Positions 7,142 to 15,800 of a stretch of DNA of 64,000 nt are shown one piece after another; the stretch's first letter is position 1, and every line of letters begins with the position of its first letter. A program made the translations under genes and the position numbers. The stretch spans positions 62,001 to 126,000 of the forward strand of contig NZ_QFWG01000003.1 in NCBI RefSeq assembly GCF_003143995.1. The letters are read 5' to 3'. Source of the stretch: Pseudoglutamicibacter cumminsii. GTDB taxonomy: Bacteria; Actinomycetota; Actinomycetes; Actinomycetales; Micrococcaceae. The notes below the pieces were generated by a model. That model had not been told where the DNA came from, searched no databases, and worked only from the letters and a program-made list of their open reading frames with translations.

Positions 7142-8308
7142 CTAGCCACCCAACGTCTTGAGGTCTTCATCGTTGACGTCGCTTTGACGCGAAGCCAGCA
7201 AGCGGCGCATCGACGCCAACCGGACTTCACCGCTCGGGCCGGCCTTCCCATCGGCGACCCACGCGTCCAAGGCACACCCCGGTTCGTCGGCCGCGTGCGT
7301 GCAACCGCGAGGGCAATCCGCTGTGGCAGGAACAAGGTCAGTGAACGCGTTCACGATGTTCTCGTCGTCCACATGGCCCATCCCGAACGAACGGATCCCC
7401 GGCGTGTCAACAATCCATGAACCCGGGCCGCCGCCGCGCAAATGCGCGGCCACCGCAGAGGATGACGTATGACGGCCGCGGCCAGTCACAGCGTTTGTTG
7501 CCCCGGTCTCGCGTTCGGCGTCGGTCAGTGCGTTGATCAGCGTGGACTTACCCACGCCCGAATGCCCGATGAGCGCGGAAAGCCGGCCATCCAAGAGCTC
7601 ATGGAGGCGTTTCTGGCTCGTCTCATCCACGGGACGCGACGCGACGTCTTCCGGATGCTCCGCCGAGCCGGACGTGACAACGCGGACGCCCAACCCCTCA
7701 TACGTCTCAACCACCTGTGCTGGGCTAGCCAGGTCCGTCTTGGTGATGACTAGGGCGGCATCAATGCCGGCATCCGAGGCCGCAACCAGGGCGCGGTCAA
7801 TGAAACCCGTGCGCGGCTCAGGATTCGCCGCCGCCACGACGATCACCAGCTGATCGGCGTTGGCAACAATCACGCGCTCAACCTGATCTGTATCGTCCGC
7901 GCTGCGGCGCAGCAGCGAGGAGCGCTCCTCGACGCGCACCAGGCGTGCGAGCGAACCCTCAGCGCCGGACACATCGCCTACGAGCCGCACGCGATCGCCC
8001 ACCACAATCGCCTGACGCCGCAACTCGCGAGCACGCATCGCCGTGACGATCCGCTGCTCACGGCCAGTCTCAGCCTGCTTCTGACGCAGGCGCTGAGCCT
8101 TCTTAGAGCCCGAACCTTTAGAACCTGCGCCCTTCGAACCGGTGCCGGGTTCATCGAGCAAAACACAACGGTAGCGGCCGCGATCAACGCCCACAACCAT
8201 CGCGAGCACCGCATCAGCATGCGCCGGTCGGTCCTTCGTCCGGGGACGGGTGCCGCGCTTATTCGGGCGGATCCGAACATCCGCCTCAGACCACTCACGC
8301 CGCGCCAT
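7142..8308 (-). CDS. rsgA: ribosome small subunit-dependent GTPase RsgA
   Basis: A 388-residue circularly permuted GTPase that assists 30S maturation. Order visible: basic N-terminus (1-30), OB-fold region interrupted by a Gly/Ser/Lys-rich insert (GTGSKGAGSKGSGSKKAQ, about 55-75), G4 motif ITKTDL, G1 GHSGVGKST, G3 DTPGIRSFG, and the C-terminal zinc motif C-x4-C-x-H-x6-C (CPRGCTHAADEPGC). The permuted order G4-G1-G3 is diagnostic. The start ATG overlaps the aroA stop by one base, so translation is coupled. Confidence 0.95.
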   Translation of the reverse strand: MARREWSEADVRIRPNKRGTRPRTKDRPAHADAVLAMVVGVDRGRYRCVLLDEPGTGSKGAGSKGSGSKKAQRLRQKQAETGREQRIVTAMRARELRRQAIVVGDRVRLVGDVSGAEGSLARLVRVEERSSLLRRSADDTDQVERVIVANADQLVIVVAAANPEPRTGFIDRALVAASDAGIDAALVITKTDLASPAQVVETYEGLGVRVVTSGSAEHPEDVASRPVDETSQKRLHELLDGRLSALIGHSGVGKSTLINALTDAERETGATNAVTGRGRHTSSSAVAAHLRGGGPGSWIVDTPGIRSFGMGHVDDENIVNAFTDLVPATADCPRGCTHAADEPGCALDAWVADGKAGPSGEVRLASMRRLLASRQSDVNDEDLKTLGG

Positions 8309-9672
8309 CAGGCGACACCGCCTGCCTGGTCAGGAGTTTGAGTGTCAGCTGCCCCGGCGACGGAAGCTTTCTGCGACAACATGTCCGCCCACATTGCAGG
8401 GAAATCAGGCATGGTCTTCGACGTGGTCTCGATGTTCTCAACCTTGAGACCCTCAACCGCCAAACCGATGATCGCGCCGGCGGTAGCCATCCGGTGATCC
8501 TCATACGAACCGAACACCGTCGGGCGGAGCTCGCCTGACGGGCTGATCACCAGCCCATCCTCAGTCTCAACAGTTGGGGAACCCACCGCGGAGAGCTCCG
8601 TGGCCAACGCAGCCAACCGATCCGTCTCATGTCCGCGCAAGTGAGCGATCCCCGTCAAAGTGCTCGGGCCATCCGCCAACGCACACAAAGCCGCTGCCGT
8701 AGGCGCCAACTCAGCCAAGCCATCGGCCTCAACCCCTGAAATCCGGCCGTCACCAGTCACCACGAGCTGCTCAGTGCCAAACGCGTCCGGCTCCCGGTGC
8801 ACCCGCGCACCAAAACGCGGAAGAAGCCGCTCCCACTCAGCACCAATCTGAGTCGTGGAAGACGGCCACCGAGGAATAGCAACTCGGCCACCACACACCA
8901 AGGCCGCGGCCAGGAACGGGCCAGCATTCGACAAATCAGGCTCAACCACAACATCGCCCGGTTGCAATGGCCCCGCCGCAACCGACCACGAAACACCATC
9001 GGAACCCACCGCGGCATCCACGCCAGCGGCACGCAACGTCTCAACCGTCATCTCAACATGCTGAGGCGACGGAACCGCGCCACCGGAATGCCGAACCACC
9101 AAACCACGCGGCAACCGCGCACCCACCAACAACGGGCCAGACACAAACTGGCTAGATCCCGACGCATCCAACGAAATCTCGCCACCGGCAACCCGGTCAG
9201 AACCCGTCACCGTGAACGGAAGGAAACCATCCTCGCCACCCACAACATCGGCACCCAACGCACGCAAGCCCGCAATCACCGCACCCATCGGGCGCACACG
9301 AGCAGCCGCATCGCCATCAAACGTCACAGGCCTACGCAACAACGCTGCAACATACGGGACAAAACGCATCACCGTACCCGCAAGGCCGCAATCAATCGAT
9401 ACCGGGGCCTCTTCCCGCAACGCCTCCTCAGCCAGCGGCGTCACCAACAACGTCGACGAATCAATCCACTCGAAGCCGACCCCCAACGCAGACAGCGCCT
9501 CAACCATCAAATCGGTATCACGCGAACGCAAAGCCCCCACCACACGAGTACGGGCATCAGCCAACGCCGCCACCACAAGGTGACGATTCGTCAGCGACTT
9601 AGACCCAGGGATCTCAACAACAGCATCCAACGGGCCATCAGCAACAGGGGCCGACCACAACATCGACGACAT
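8308..9672 (-). CDS. aroA: 3-phosphoshikimate 1-carboxyvinyltransferase (EPSP synthase)
   Basis: A 454-residue enzyme of the shikimate pathway joining shikimate-3-phosphate and phosphoenolpyruvate. Motifs: PGSKSLTNRHLVVAALA (substrate-binding Lys/Ser), GLAGTVMRFVPYVAALL (LxNAGTAxR-like), DASGSSQFVSG, and RGHETDRLAAL and EDHRMATAGAIIGL near the C-terminus. ATG 9672 (MSSMLWSAP) is preferred. The frame extends to 9723 but that part overlaps the terminator of the upstream DoxX gene. The gene heads an aroA-rsgA-hisN-crcB-crcB unit. Confidence 0.95.
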   Translation of the reverse strand: MSSMLWSAPVADGPLDAVVEIPGSKSLTNRHLVVAALADARTRVVGALRSRDTDLMVEALSALGVGFEWIDSSTLLVTPLAEEALREEAPVSIDCGLAGTVMRFVPYVAALLRRPVTFDGDAAARVRPMGAVIAGLRALGADVVGGEDGFLPFTVTGSDRVAGGEISLDASGSSQFVSGPLLVGARLPRGLVVRHSGGAVPSPQHVEMTVETLRAAGVDAAVGSDGVSWSVAAGPLQPGDVVVEPDLSNAGPFLAAALVCGGRVAIPRWPSSTTQIGAEWERLLPRFGARVHREPDAFGTEQLVVTGDGRISGVEADGLAELAPTAAALCALADGPSTLTGIAHLRGHETDRLAALATELSAVGSPTVETEDGLVISPSGELRPTVFGSYEDHRMATAGAIIGLAVEGLKVENIETTSKTMPDFPAMWADMLSQKASVAGAADTQTPDQAGGVA

Positions 9673-9693
9673 GGAAGCGAAACAAAACCCTTC

Positions 9694-9743
9694 GAAAATA
9701 AAAAGTGTCCCCTCAACCAGCAAACCGCCAGCCGAGGGGACAC
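9694..9743 (-). terminator. Rho-independent terminator after the DoxX gene
   Basis: A 10-bp stem (9734-9743 with 9705-9714) with a 19-nt loop, followed on the minus strand by a T-rich tract (TTTTTATTTTC, 9694-9704). It separates the DoxX gene from aroA and argues that aroA starts at 9672 from its own promoter. Confidence 0.8.
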
Positions 9744-9750
9744 CCCATCA

Positions 9751-10245
9751 CTAGGACGACAAACCGGCGGCGTTAGCGGCCTTCTTCGCCTGCTTCTTCG
9801 CCTTCTTCGACGCCTTCTTAGAAGCCTTCTGAGTGCGGTAAGCCAACGACGGCTTGCCATCAGTATCCACCACAGCCAGCAACGCGCCACCAGTCAGGCC
9901 GAGCTGCGTCGTAACTGCCAGCGCACGCGAACCATCCTTATGCTGCGGAACACCATCAGCAAGCAAGGTCGCCGACTGCGCCGCAACGATCAAAGCAGAC
10001 GCAAGACGAGGCATCTTGCCCAAAGCTAACAACGCGCCAGCACCCACCTGAACACCGCCCAGAACACGAGCAGCCAGCTCAGGCTTCTCAGCTACCGACT
10101 GAGCCTGTGGAACAACATCGGAAACCTTGTCCAAAAGCGGGCGCAAACCATTGCCCGTGCGCTCCGGCGAACGGAGATGGGCAACACCAGCGGTAATAAA
10201 CGGTGCCGCCAACAGCGGGCGAGCTACACGACGTACAAGGCTCAT
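9751..10245 (-). CDS. DoxX family membrane protein
   Basis: A 164-residue protein with DoxX-like membrane segments. The N-terminus MSLVRRVARPLLAAPFITAGVAHLRSP matches the actinobacterial DoxX group, followed by hydrophobic spans at about 60-80, 85-100 and 115-130. The C-terminal 30 residues are strikingly Lys/Ala-rich (KASKKASKKAKKQAKKAA). In mycobacteria a DoxX protein links to thiol/redox homeostasis with superoxide dismutase and a thiosulfate sulfurtransferase. Its divergence from the SigR-type sigma gene here fits a redox theme, but this is inference. It ends at its own terminator. Confidence 0.8.
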   Translation of the reverse strand: MSLVRRVARPLLAAPFITAGVAHLRSPERTGNGLRPLLDKVSDVVPQAQSVAEKPELAARVLGGVQVGAGALLALGKMPRLASALIVAAQSATLLADGVPQHKDGSRALAVTTQLGLTGGALLAVVDTDGKPSLAYRTQKASKKASKKAKKQAKKAANAAGLSS

Positions 10246-10397
10246 TTTTCCTCCAATACTCAGGCGCCAGGCAACGCATGCGTCACGAGCCCAACACCCG
10301 CGGGGTAGTTATGTCTTCCATCCTTACACGAGCAGGGCATCCAAAGCATCTAAACCACGCATAATGCCCGCAACTTTGGAGGAGCCACCAAGCGTTA

Positions 10398-10424
10398 GGG
10401 AATACTTCGCGCCACGTTTCCGTT
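10398..10424 (+). promoter_or_regulatory. SigR-type promoter (GGGAAT-N18-GTTG) before sigR
   Basis: GGGAAT at 10398-10403 and GTT at 10422-10424 are separated by exactly 18 bp, matching the SigR/SigH consensus GGAAT-N18-GTT. It lies 50 bp upstream of the sigR ATG, implying autoregulation as known for Streptomyces SigR and mycobacterial SigH. Confidence 0.8.
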
Positions 10425-10475
10425 GAACCTATTGACATCCAAGAACGTGTGAGTGTCGCAGGAAGGGAAGTGCTG

Positions 10476-11318
10476 ATGGTTTCAACCGTGGAAACACCTG
10501 CCACCACAGCGCTATCCAACTCCGTATCAAGCGCAAAGCAAGTAACATTGGCCGAGATGGCAACCACACACAAACACGAAGAGCTTGACGGCTACGACGC
10601 CGAGAATATCGAGCTCAAAGATAACGTGGAGTCTGAAGCTGACGTGCATGCGAACGCGGCTGCAACAGACTCCGGGCCAGTTGACCTCGAGCACGAGACA
10701 GCTGAAGATCGACGTCAGCGCTTCGAACGCGACGCCCTTCCTTACGTCGACCAGCTCTACTCAGCTGCTCTGCGGATGGCGCGTCACCCAGCCGATGCGG
10801 AAGACCTCGTCCAGGAAGCCTTCGCTAAGGCGTACGCCTCATTCCACCAGTACAAACCGGGCACCAACCTGCGTGCCTGGCTCTACCGCATCCTGACAAA
10901 CACGTACATCAACCTTTACCGGAAGCGGCAACGTGAACCGATGCGCTCCGGAACTGACCAGGTTGAGGACTGGCAGCTCGGAGCTCAGATCGAACGTGGC
11001 GACAAGGCTCTGCGCTCCGCCGAAGCACAAGCCCTGGACGCGTTGCCAGATTCAGAAGTCAAGCGAGCTCTCCAAGACATCCCGGAAGAGTTCCGCTTAG
11101 CGGTGTATTTCGTGGATGTCGAAGGTTTCCCCTACAAAGAAGCAGCAGACATCCTGGGCGTACCGATCGGGACCATCATGTCCCGCCTACACCGCGGACG
11201 CCGGCAGTTGCGCGACATGCTCAGCGACTACGCAGTAGAACGTACCGAAACATCCACAGGGGCAAAGAAGAAAGAAAAGAAGTCGACCAAGAAGGTCTCG
11301 AAGAAGGAGCAATCATGA
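10476..11318 (+). CDS. sigR: ECF RNA polymerase sigma factor SigR/SigH (thiol stress)
   Basis: A 280-residue ECF sigma factor of the RsrA-controlled redox family. Residues 1-75 are a non-conserved acidic extension. Region 2 follows ([31 protein letters not shown] ... [25 protein letters not shown]). Region 4 is at about 185-245 ([45 protein letters not shown]), and the tail is Lys-rich. ATG 10476 follows a clear AGGAAGGGAAG. An upstream GTG (10449) and an in-frame ATG at residue 28 (10557) are alternative starts, giving possible long and short isoforms as described for Streptomyces. Partner rsrA overlaps by 4 bp. The gene has its own SigR-type promoter. Confidence 0.93.
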   Translation: MVSTVETPATTALSNSVSSAKQVTLAEMATTHKHEELDGYDAENIELKDNVESEADVHANAAATDSGPVDLEHETAEDRRQRFERDALPYVDQLYSAALRMARHPADAEDLVQEAFAKAYASFHQYKPGTNLRAWLYRILTNTYINLYRKRQREPMRSGTDQVEDWQLGAQIERGDKALRSAEAQALDALPDSEVKRALQDIPEEFRLAVYFVDVEGFPYKEAADILGVPIGTIMSRLHRGRRQLRDMLSDYAVERTETSTGAKKKEKKSTKKVSKKEQS

Positions 11319-11587
11319 CTCAGGGCTGCAACGAACTCGGTGGTTGCACTGAAGCCCGGCTTGAACGCATCTACGAATACCTCGATGGTGTGCTGGAAGC
11401 CGACGGCGTCGACGCAGTGCGCGCCCACCTCGAAGGCTGTGAAGAATGCCGCAGCGTCTACGACTTGGAATGCATCATCCGCAACGTCGTACGCCGCAGC
11501 TGCCACGATGCCGCACCGGAACAACTCAAATTCAAGATCCTTGACCGGCTAGAGGAAATCAAAGACTCGATGCCCGAAAGCGCTTGA
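11315..11587 (+). CDS. rsrA: mycothiol-system redox anti-sigma factor RsrA
   Basis: A 90-residue zinc anti-sigma factor. The ZAS motif His-x3-Cys-x2-Cys is present (H38, C42, C45 in [16 protein letters not shown]), together with Cys11, the positions equivalent to the redox-active and zinc-binding residues of Streptomyces RsrA. Disulfide stress would release zinc and free SigR. The ATG overlaps the sigR stop (ATGA), a translationally coupled pair ensuring stoichiometric synthesis. Confidence 0.94.
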   Translation: MTQGCNELGGCTEARLERIYEYLDGVLEADGVDAVRAHLEGCEECRSVYDLECIIRNVVRRSCHDAAPEQLKFKILDRLEEIKDSMPESA

Positions 11588-11720
11588 CGCGGCACACGCC
11601 TCAGTAGCGTCGATGGAAGGTGGCCGTTCTGACGTAGCTCTGGCCGTAGCGCTGACGGATCCGACCTAGCGCACAATAAGGGAGCCACAATAAACACAGC
11701 ACAGTGCGTGTGGTTAAACG

Positions 11721-11767
11721 CTGGTGGGTCTGCACTCCACAATTCGTGGATAGTGCAGACCCACCAG
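11721..11767. terminator. bidirectional terminator between rsrA and the bL37 gene
   Basis: A perfect 16-bp stem (11721-11736 with 11752-11767) whose loop holds a further CCAC/GTGG pairing, followed on the plus strand by CTTTTAAAC. It stands between convergent rsrA and the bL37 gene. The 133 bp between rsrA and the hairpin shows nothing further. Confidence 0.8.
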
Positions 11768-11786
11768 CTTTTAAACGATCAAACGA

Positions 11787-11864
11787 TCAGGTGTTTGGCT
11801 TCTTGCCGTGGTTCGCCTTGTTCCGGCGGCGATCCTTGCGCTTACGTGCACGCTTGCTGCTCAT
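11787..11864 (-). CDS. 50S ribosomal protein bL37 (25 residues)
   Basis: A tiny, extremely basic protein starting MSSKRARKRKDRRR and ending ANHGKKPNT, matching the actinobacterial ribosomal protein bL37 seen in mycobacterial 50S structures. A textbook AAGGAGGACGC precedes the ATG, and a strong hairpin follows the stop. It is below usual gene-finder length limits and easily missed. Confidence 0.88.
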   Translation of the reverse strand: MSSKRARKRKDRRRNKANHGKKPNT

Positions 11865-11972
11865 CGCGTCCTCCTTACAACGTCATAAATCTATGAACAA
11901 TTCGTGATACTCGGGTGTCTCGCACCGAGCACTTCCGTCTATTATCGCATGCGACGGGCATGAGAATGAAAG

Positions 11973-12575
11973 TCAGCGAGTTGGCTCAGGGATACCAAGC
12001 CAGGTATACCAGCCGCGATGCATCACAAGCCACGCCATCAAACCGTGGCCCTGTTGCCCAGGAACACCGTTATTCGATGCCAAATCCGCGCGGTACTGCT
12101 CATGTTTCTCAAGCGGGCGGAAAGCATCCACGTAGAAATGGTTGCGACGCGTCGTCACATCCGCGAATGCGGCAGACAAACGGGCGATCTCCTGGTTGCG
12201 GTCGGCCTCAAGCCGCGGGGGAGGGCCCACCACAAACGTGCTCAACCCCAGCTGAGTTGCAGCATCTAAGATGTTGGCCAAGTTCAAACGCGACCGAGCC
12301 GTCGTGACCCCGTAGGTAGCATCCGCATCGGATAGCGCAAGGACCAAACGGTTCTCGCCGTCTTTAGCGAAACGACGCTGAGCCTCACCCAACCAGCGTT
12401 CAGCGAGCTCCTCAGTGGTCTCTGCCGGGGCAGGCAAAGCAAACGAGGTGATCTGCGCTGAATCGCTCGAAGTCCCAGCCAGAACACGCCCGAACCAACC
12501 CAGTGCACGGGGGTCGCCATGGCCGGCCAACAACTCGTCGCCAATAGCGACCAAACGGATGGCTCGCGAATCCAC
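11973..12575 (-). CDS. GDSL/SGNH-hydrolase-like protein
   Basis: A 200-residue cytosolic hydrolase-like protein. The N-terminal block RLVAIGDELLAGHGDPRALGWFGRVLA corresponds to GDSL block I, but the usual nucleophile Ser appears as Glu in AIGDELLAG (GDEL rather than GDSL). Later segments LVLALSDADATYG and the C-terminal NHFYVDAFRPLEKHEQYRADLASNNGVPGQQGHGLMAWLV carry the D-x2-H type region (NGVPGQQGHG). Loss of the nucleophile suggests an altered or non-hydrolytic role. Start is GTG 12575 with AAGGA eight bases upstream. Confidence 0.75.
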   Translation of the reverse strand: MDSRAIRLVAIGDELLAGHGDPRALGWFGRVLAGTSSDSAQITSFALPAPAETTEELAERWLGEAQRRFAKDGENRLVLALSDADATYGVTTARSRLNLANILDAATQLGLSTFVVGPPPRLEADRNQEIARLSAAFADVTTRRNHFYVDAFRPLEKHEQYRADLASNNGVPGQQGHGLMAWLVMHRGWYTWLGIPEPTR

Positions 12576-12614
12576 GCCAATATCCTTTCGACGGGGGATA
12601 TGTTCCGCCTACCT

Positions 12615-12644
12615 CACGGAGCGCAACATCACGGAACGCAACAA
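12615..12644. repeat. 15-bp tandem duplication upstream of the GDSL gene
   Basis: Two adjacent 15-bp units (12615-12629 and 12630-12644), differing at two positions, share CACGGAGCGCAACA-type sequence. One of the set of gene-flanking short tandem duplications in this window. Confidence 0.75.
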
Positions 12645-12741
12645 TATAGTGCGCCGTGTTCACTCTACCGGCGTATACACCCGCAAACGCGTAGCGGCGC
12701 GGTTATTCCACACAAGAAAACGGCCAGTAGTGGTTTAAAGC

Positions 12742-12783
12742 GGTAGGCCCGCCACATCCTCGAAAGGATGTGGCGGGCCTACC
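12742..12783 (-). terminator. hairpin terminator of kgd
   Basis: A perfect 19-bp stem (12742-12760 with 12765-12783) and CGAA tetraloop, about 50 bp beyond the kgd stop on the minus strand, followed by CTTTAAAC in that direction. Confidence 0.85.
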
Positions 12784-12813
12784 AGCCTGGTGGCGCGTGA
12801 AGCACCACACGCG

Positions 12814-12846
12814 GTTTAGTTGAACGCGGCCGTTTAGTTGAACGCG
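12814..12846. repeat. 18-bp tandem duplication spanning the kgd stop codon
   Basis: GTTTAGTTGAACGCG occurs at 12814-12828 and again at 12832-12846. The second copy encodes the last residues and stop of Kgd; the first repeats them just outside the gene. Confidence 0.8.
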
Positions 12847-15800
12847 CGGTCCAACAGGTCCGCGTTCTCCTGGGCGTGAACCTTGGAGGAACCAGTCGAT
12901 GGTGCCGCCGCAGCTGGGCGGGACACGACGGTGACCTCGCGGTCCAGAGTCGGCACAAGGTTGATTGCCATGAACGGCCATGGGCCCTGGTTCTCTGGCT
13001 CGTCCTGAACCCAACGGATATCAGCGTTCGGGTACTTAGCGAGCTCAGCTGCGATCTGTTCCTGAGGCAGCGGGTACAGCTGCTCAACGCGGACGATCGC
13101 GGTGGTCTCGTCCTTGTCCTTCTTACGGCGTGCAAGCAGATCGTAGTACAGACGACCCGAGACCAGCATGACACGCTTGACCTTCGATGCGTCAACATCG
13201 TTGTCCGGGATGACCGGCTGGAACGTCTGCTGGGTGAATGCCTCGATTGGCTGAGCTGCCGCCTTCAAGCGGAGCAGCTGCTTAGGCGTGAACACAACCA
13301 TCGGTTTGCGTGGGCGCAGGTAGGCCTGGCGACGCAGTGCGTGGAAGTAGTTCGCACCCGTGGTCGGGTTGATTACTCGCATGTTGTCTTCCGCGCACAG
13401 CTGCAGGAAGCGTTCGATGCGTGCCGAGGAGTGGTCTGGGCCCTGGCCTTCGTAGCCGTGAGGCAACAGCATCACGACGGAGGAGCGCTGGCCCCACTTC
13501 TGTTCACCGGAGGAGATGAACTCGTCGATGATGGTCTGCGCACCGTTGACGAAGTCACCGAACTGGGCTTCCCACAGGACCAAAGCGTCAGTGCGCTCAA
13601 CCGAGTAGCCGTACTCGAAGCCCAGAACCGCGTACTCCGAAAGCGAGGAGTCGTGGATCATGAACTTCGCAGCGTTCTCCTTGACCTGGTGCAGTGGGGT
13701 CCATTCGTCGTCGTTGGTGCGGTCGTGGAAGACCGCGTGGCGCTGAACGAACGTACCGCGGCGGGAGTCCTGGCCGGTGATGCGAACAGGAATGCCCTCA
13801 GAGGTCAGCGAAGCGAACGCGGTGAGTTCCGCGAAGCCCCAGTCGATGCCGCCGTTGACGGACATATCTGCACGGCGTTCGAGCAGGGTCTTGAGCTTCG
13901 GGTGAACGTGGAAGCCCTCAGGGATTTCCGTGTGAGCGTCACCGACGGCCTTGATGAACTCAGGGGTGATCGCGGTGTTGTCTGCACGTGGATCGGATAC
14001 ATCGGCGTCCTCAGCCTGAGCCTTTGGCATGCCAAGCGCACCGTTCGCGCCGACTGCAGGCATCGGGGTCGTCTGAGCCTTGTGGGTCTCAGAGAACGCG
14101 GCCTCGAGCAGCGACTGGTATTCCTTGAGTGCGCCGTCTGCTTCTTCCTGTGTGAGGTCGCCACGGCCCACGAGCGCTTCGGTGTAGAGCTTGCGGGTCG
14201 AACGCTTACCGTCGATCAGGTTGTACATGAGCGGCTGGGTCATCGATGGGTCATCGCCCTCGTTGTGACCACGGCGGCGGTAGCAGACCAGATCGATCAC
14301 GACGTCGCGGTTGAACTTCTCACGGTATTCGAACGCTAGGCGACCAACGTGCACAACTGCCTCTGGGTCGTCGCCGTTGACGTGGAAGATCGGAGCCTGG
14401 ATGGCCTTGGCGAAGTCGGTCGGGTAGACCGAGCTACGCGAGGAGCTTGGTGGGGTCGTGAAACCAACCTGGTTGTTGACAACCACGTGGATGGTACCGC
14501 CGGTGCGGTAGCCGCGCAGCTGCGAGAGGTTGAGGGTTTCAGCAACAACACCCTGACCGATCATTGCGGCGTCACCGTGGACGAGGATCGGCAGGACCGT
14601 GAAGCCGTCTGGGCCGCGGTCGATGATGTCCTGCTTAGCGCGGACGATGCCTTCGAGGACTGGGTCTACAGCTTCGAGGTGGGACGGGTTAGCGGCCAAG
14701 TAGATCTTGGTCGTGTTGCCGGACTCGGAAGTGAACGAGCCTTCGGTGCCGAGGTGGTACTTCACGTCACCGGAACCCTGGACGGTCGATGCGTCAACGG
14801 TGCCTTCGAACTCGCGGAAAACCTGTCCGTAGGTCTTGCCTGCGATGTTGGTGAGCACGTTGAGGCGGCCGCGGTGAGCCATACCGATGGCGGCTTCGTC
14901 GAGGCCTGCATCTGCGGCGTCGGAGATGATCGCGTCAAGCAGTGGGATCAGGGATTCGCCACCCTCGAGCGAGAAGCGCTTCTGACCGATGTACTTGGTC
15001 TGCAGGAAGGTTTCGAACGCTTCAGCCTGGTTGAGCTTACCGAGGATGCGAACCTGTTCGTCGCGGGTCGGCTTCTCGTATGGGCGCTCAAGCTTGGACT
15101 GGAACCATTCGCGCTCTTCTGGGTTCTGGATGTGCATGTACTCGATGCCGGTGGTGCGGCAGTAAGCGTCACGCAGGATACCCAGGATGTCGCGCAACGG
15201 GAGACGGTCGTGGCCGCCGAGCCCGCCGGTGACCCATTCGCGGTCAAGATCCCACAGCGTCAGGCCGTAGGTCTGGACGTCAAGGTCTGGGTGGAAGCGC
15301 ATCTGGTAGGTCAGCGGGTTGGTGTCCGCGATGAGGTGGCCAGACGAGCGGTAGGACTCGATGAGCTGCTGGATGCGAGCAACCTTGTTGATCTGGAAGT
15401 CGGCATCAACCTGGTTGTCGACGGCCCAGCGGACCGGCACGTATGGGATGCGCAGCTGCTCGAATACGTCGTCCCAGAACTCGTCTGAGAGCAACTGGTT
15501 TTCGATTTCGCGCAGGAATTCGCCGGATGCTGCACCCTGGATGACGCGGTGGTCGTACGTCGAGGTCAGGGTGATGATCTTGCCGACGGCGTTGCGGGCC
15601 TTGACCTTTTCGCTGGTGCCGCGGTATTCGGCTGGGTAGTCGAGCGCGCCGACACCGATGATGGTTGCCTGGCCCTTGGAGAGGCGTGGCACGGAATGGA
15701 CGGTTCCGAGGCCGCCCGGGTTGGTCAGGGAGACCGTGGTTCCGGCGTAGTCTTCCGCGGTGAGCTTGCCTTCGCGGCCGCGCTTGACGATGTCTTCGTA

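Noticed and set aside
8797-10029. Long plus-strand frame (410 codons) over aroA and the DoxX gene
   Set aside because: Basic, His/Arg/Thr-rich antisense translation without any domain.
12876-14339. Long antisense frame (487 codons) opposite kgd
   Set aside because: Antisense frames without stops are common in high-GC genes; no family motif, start signal or independent codon bias.
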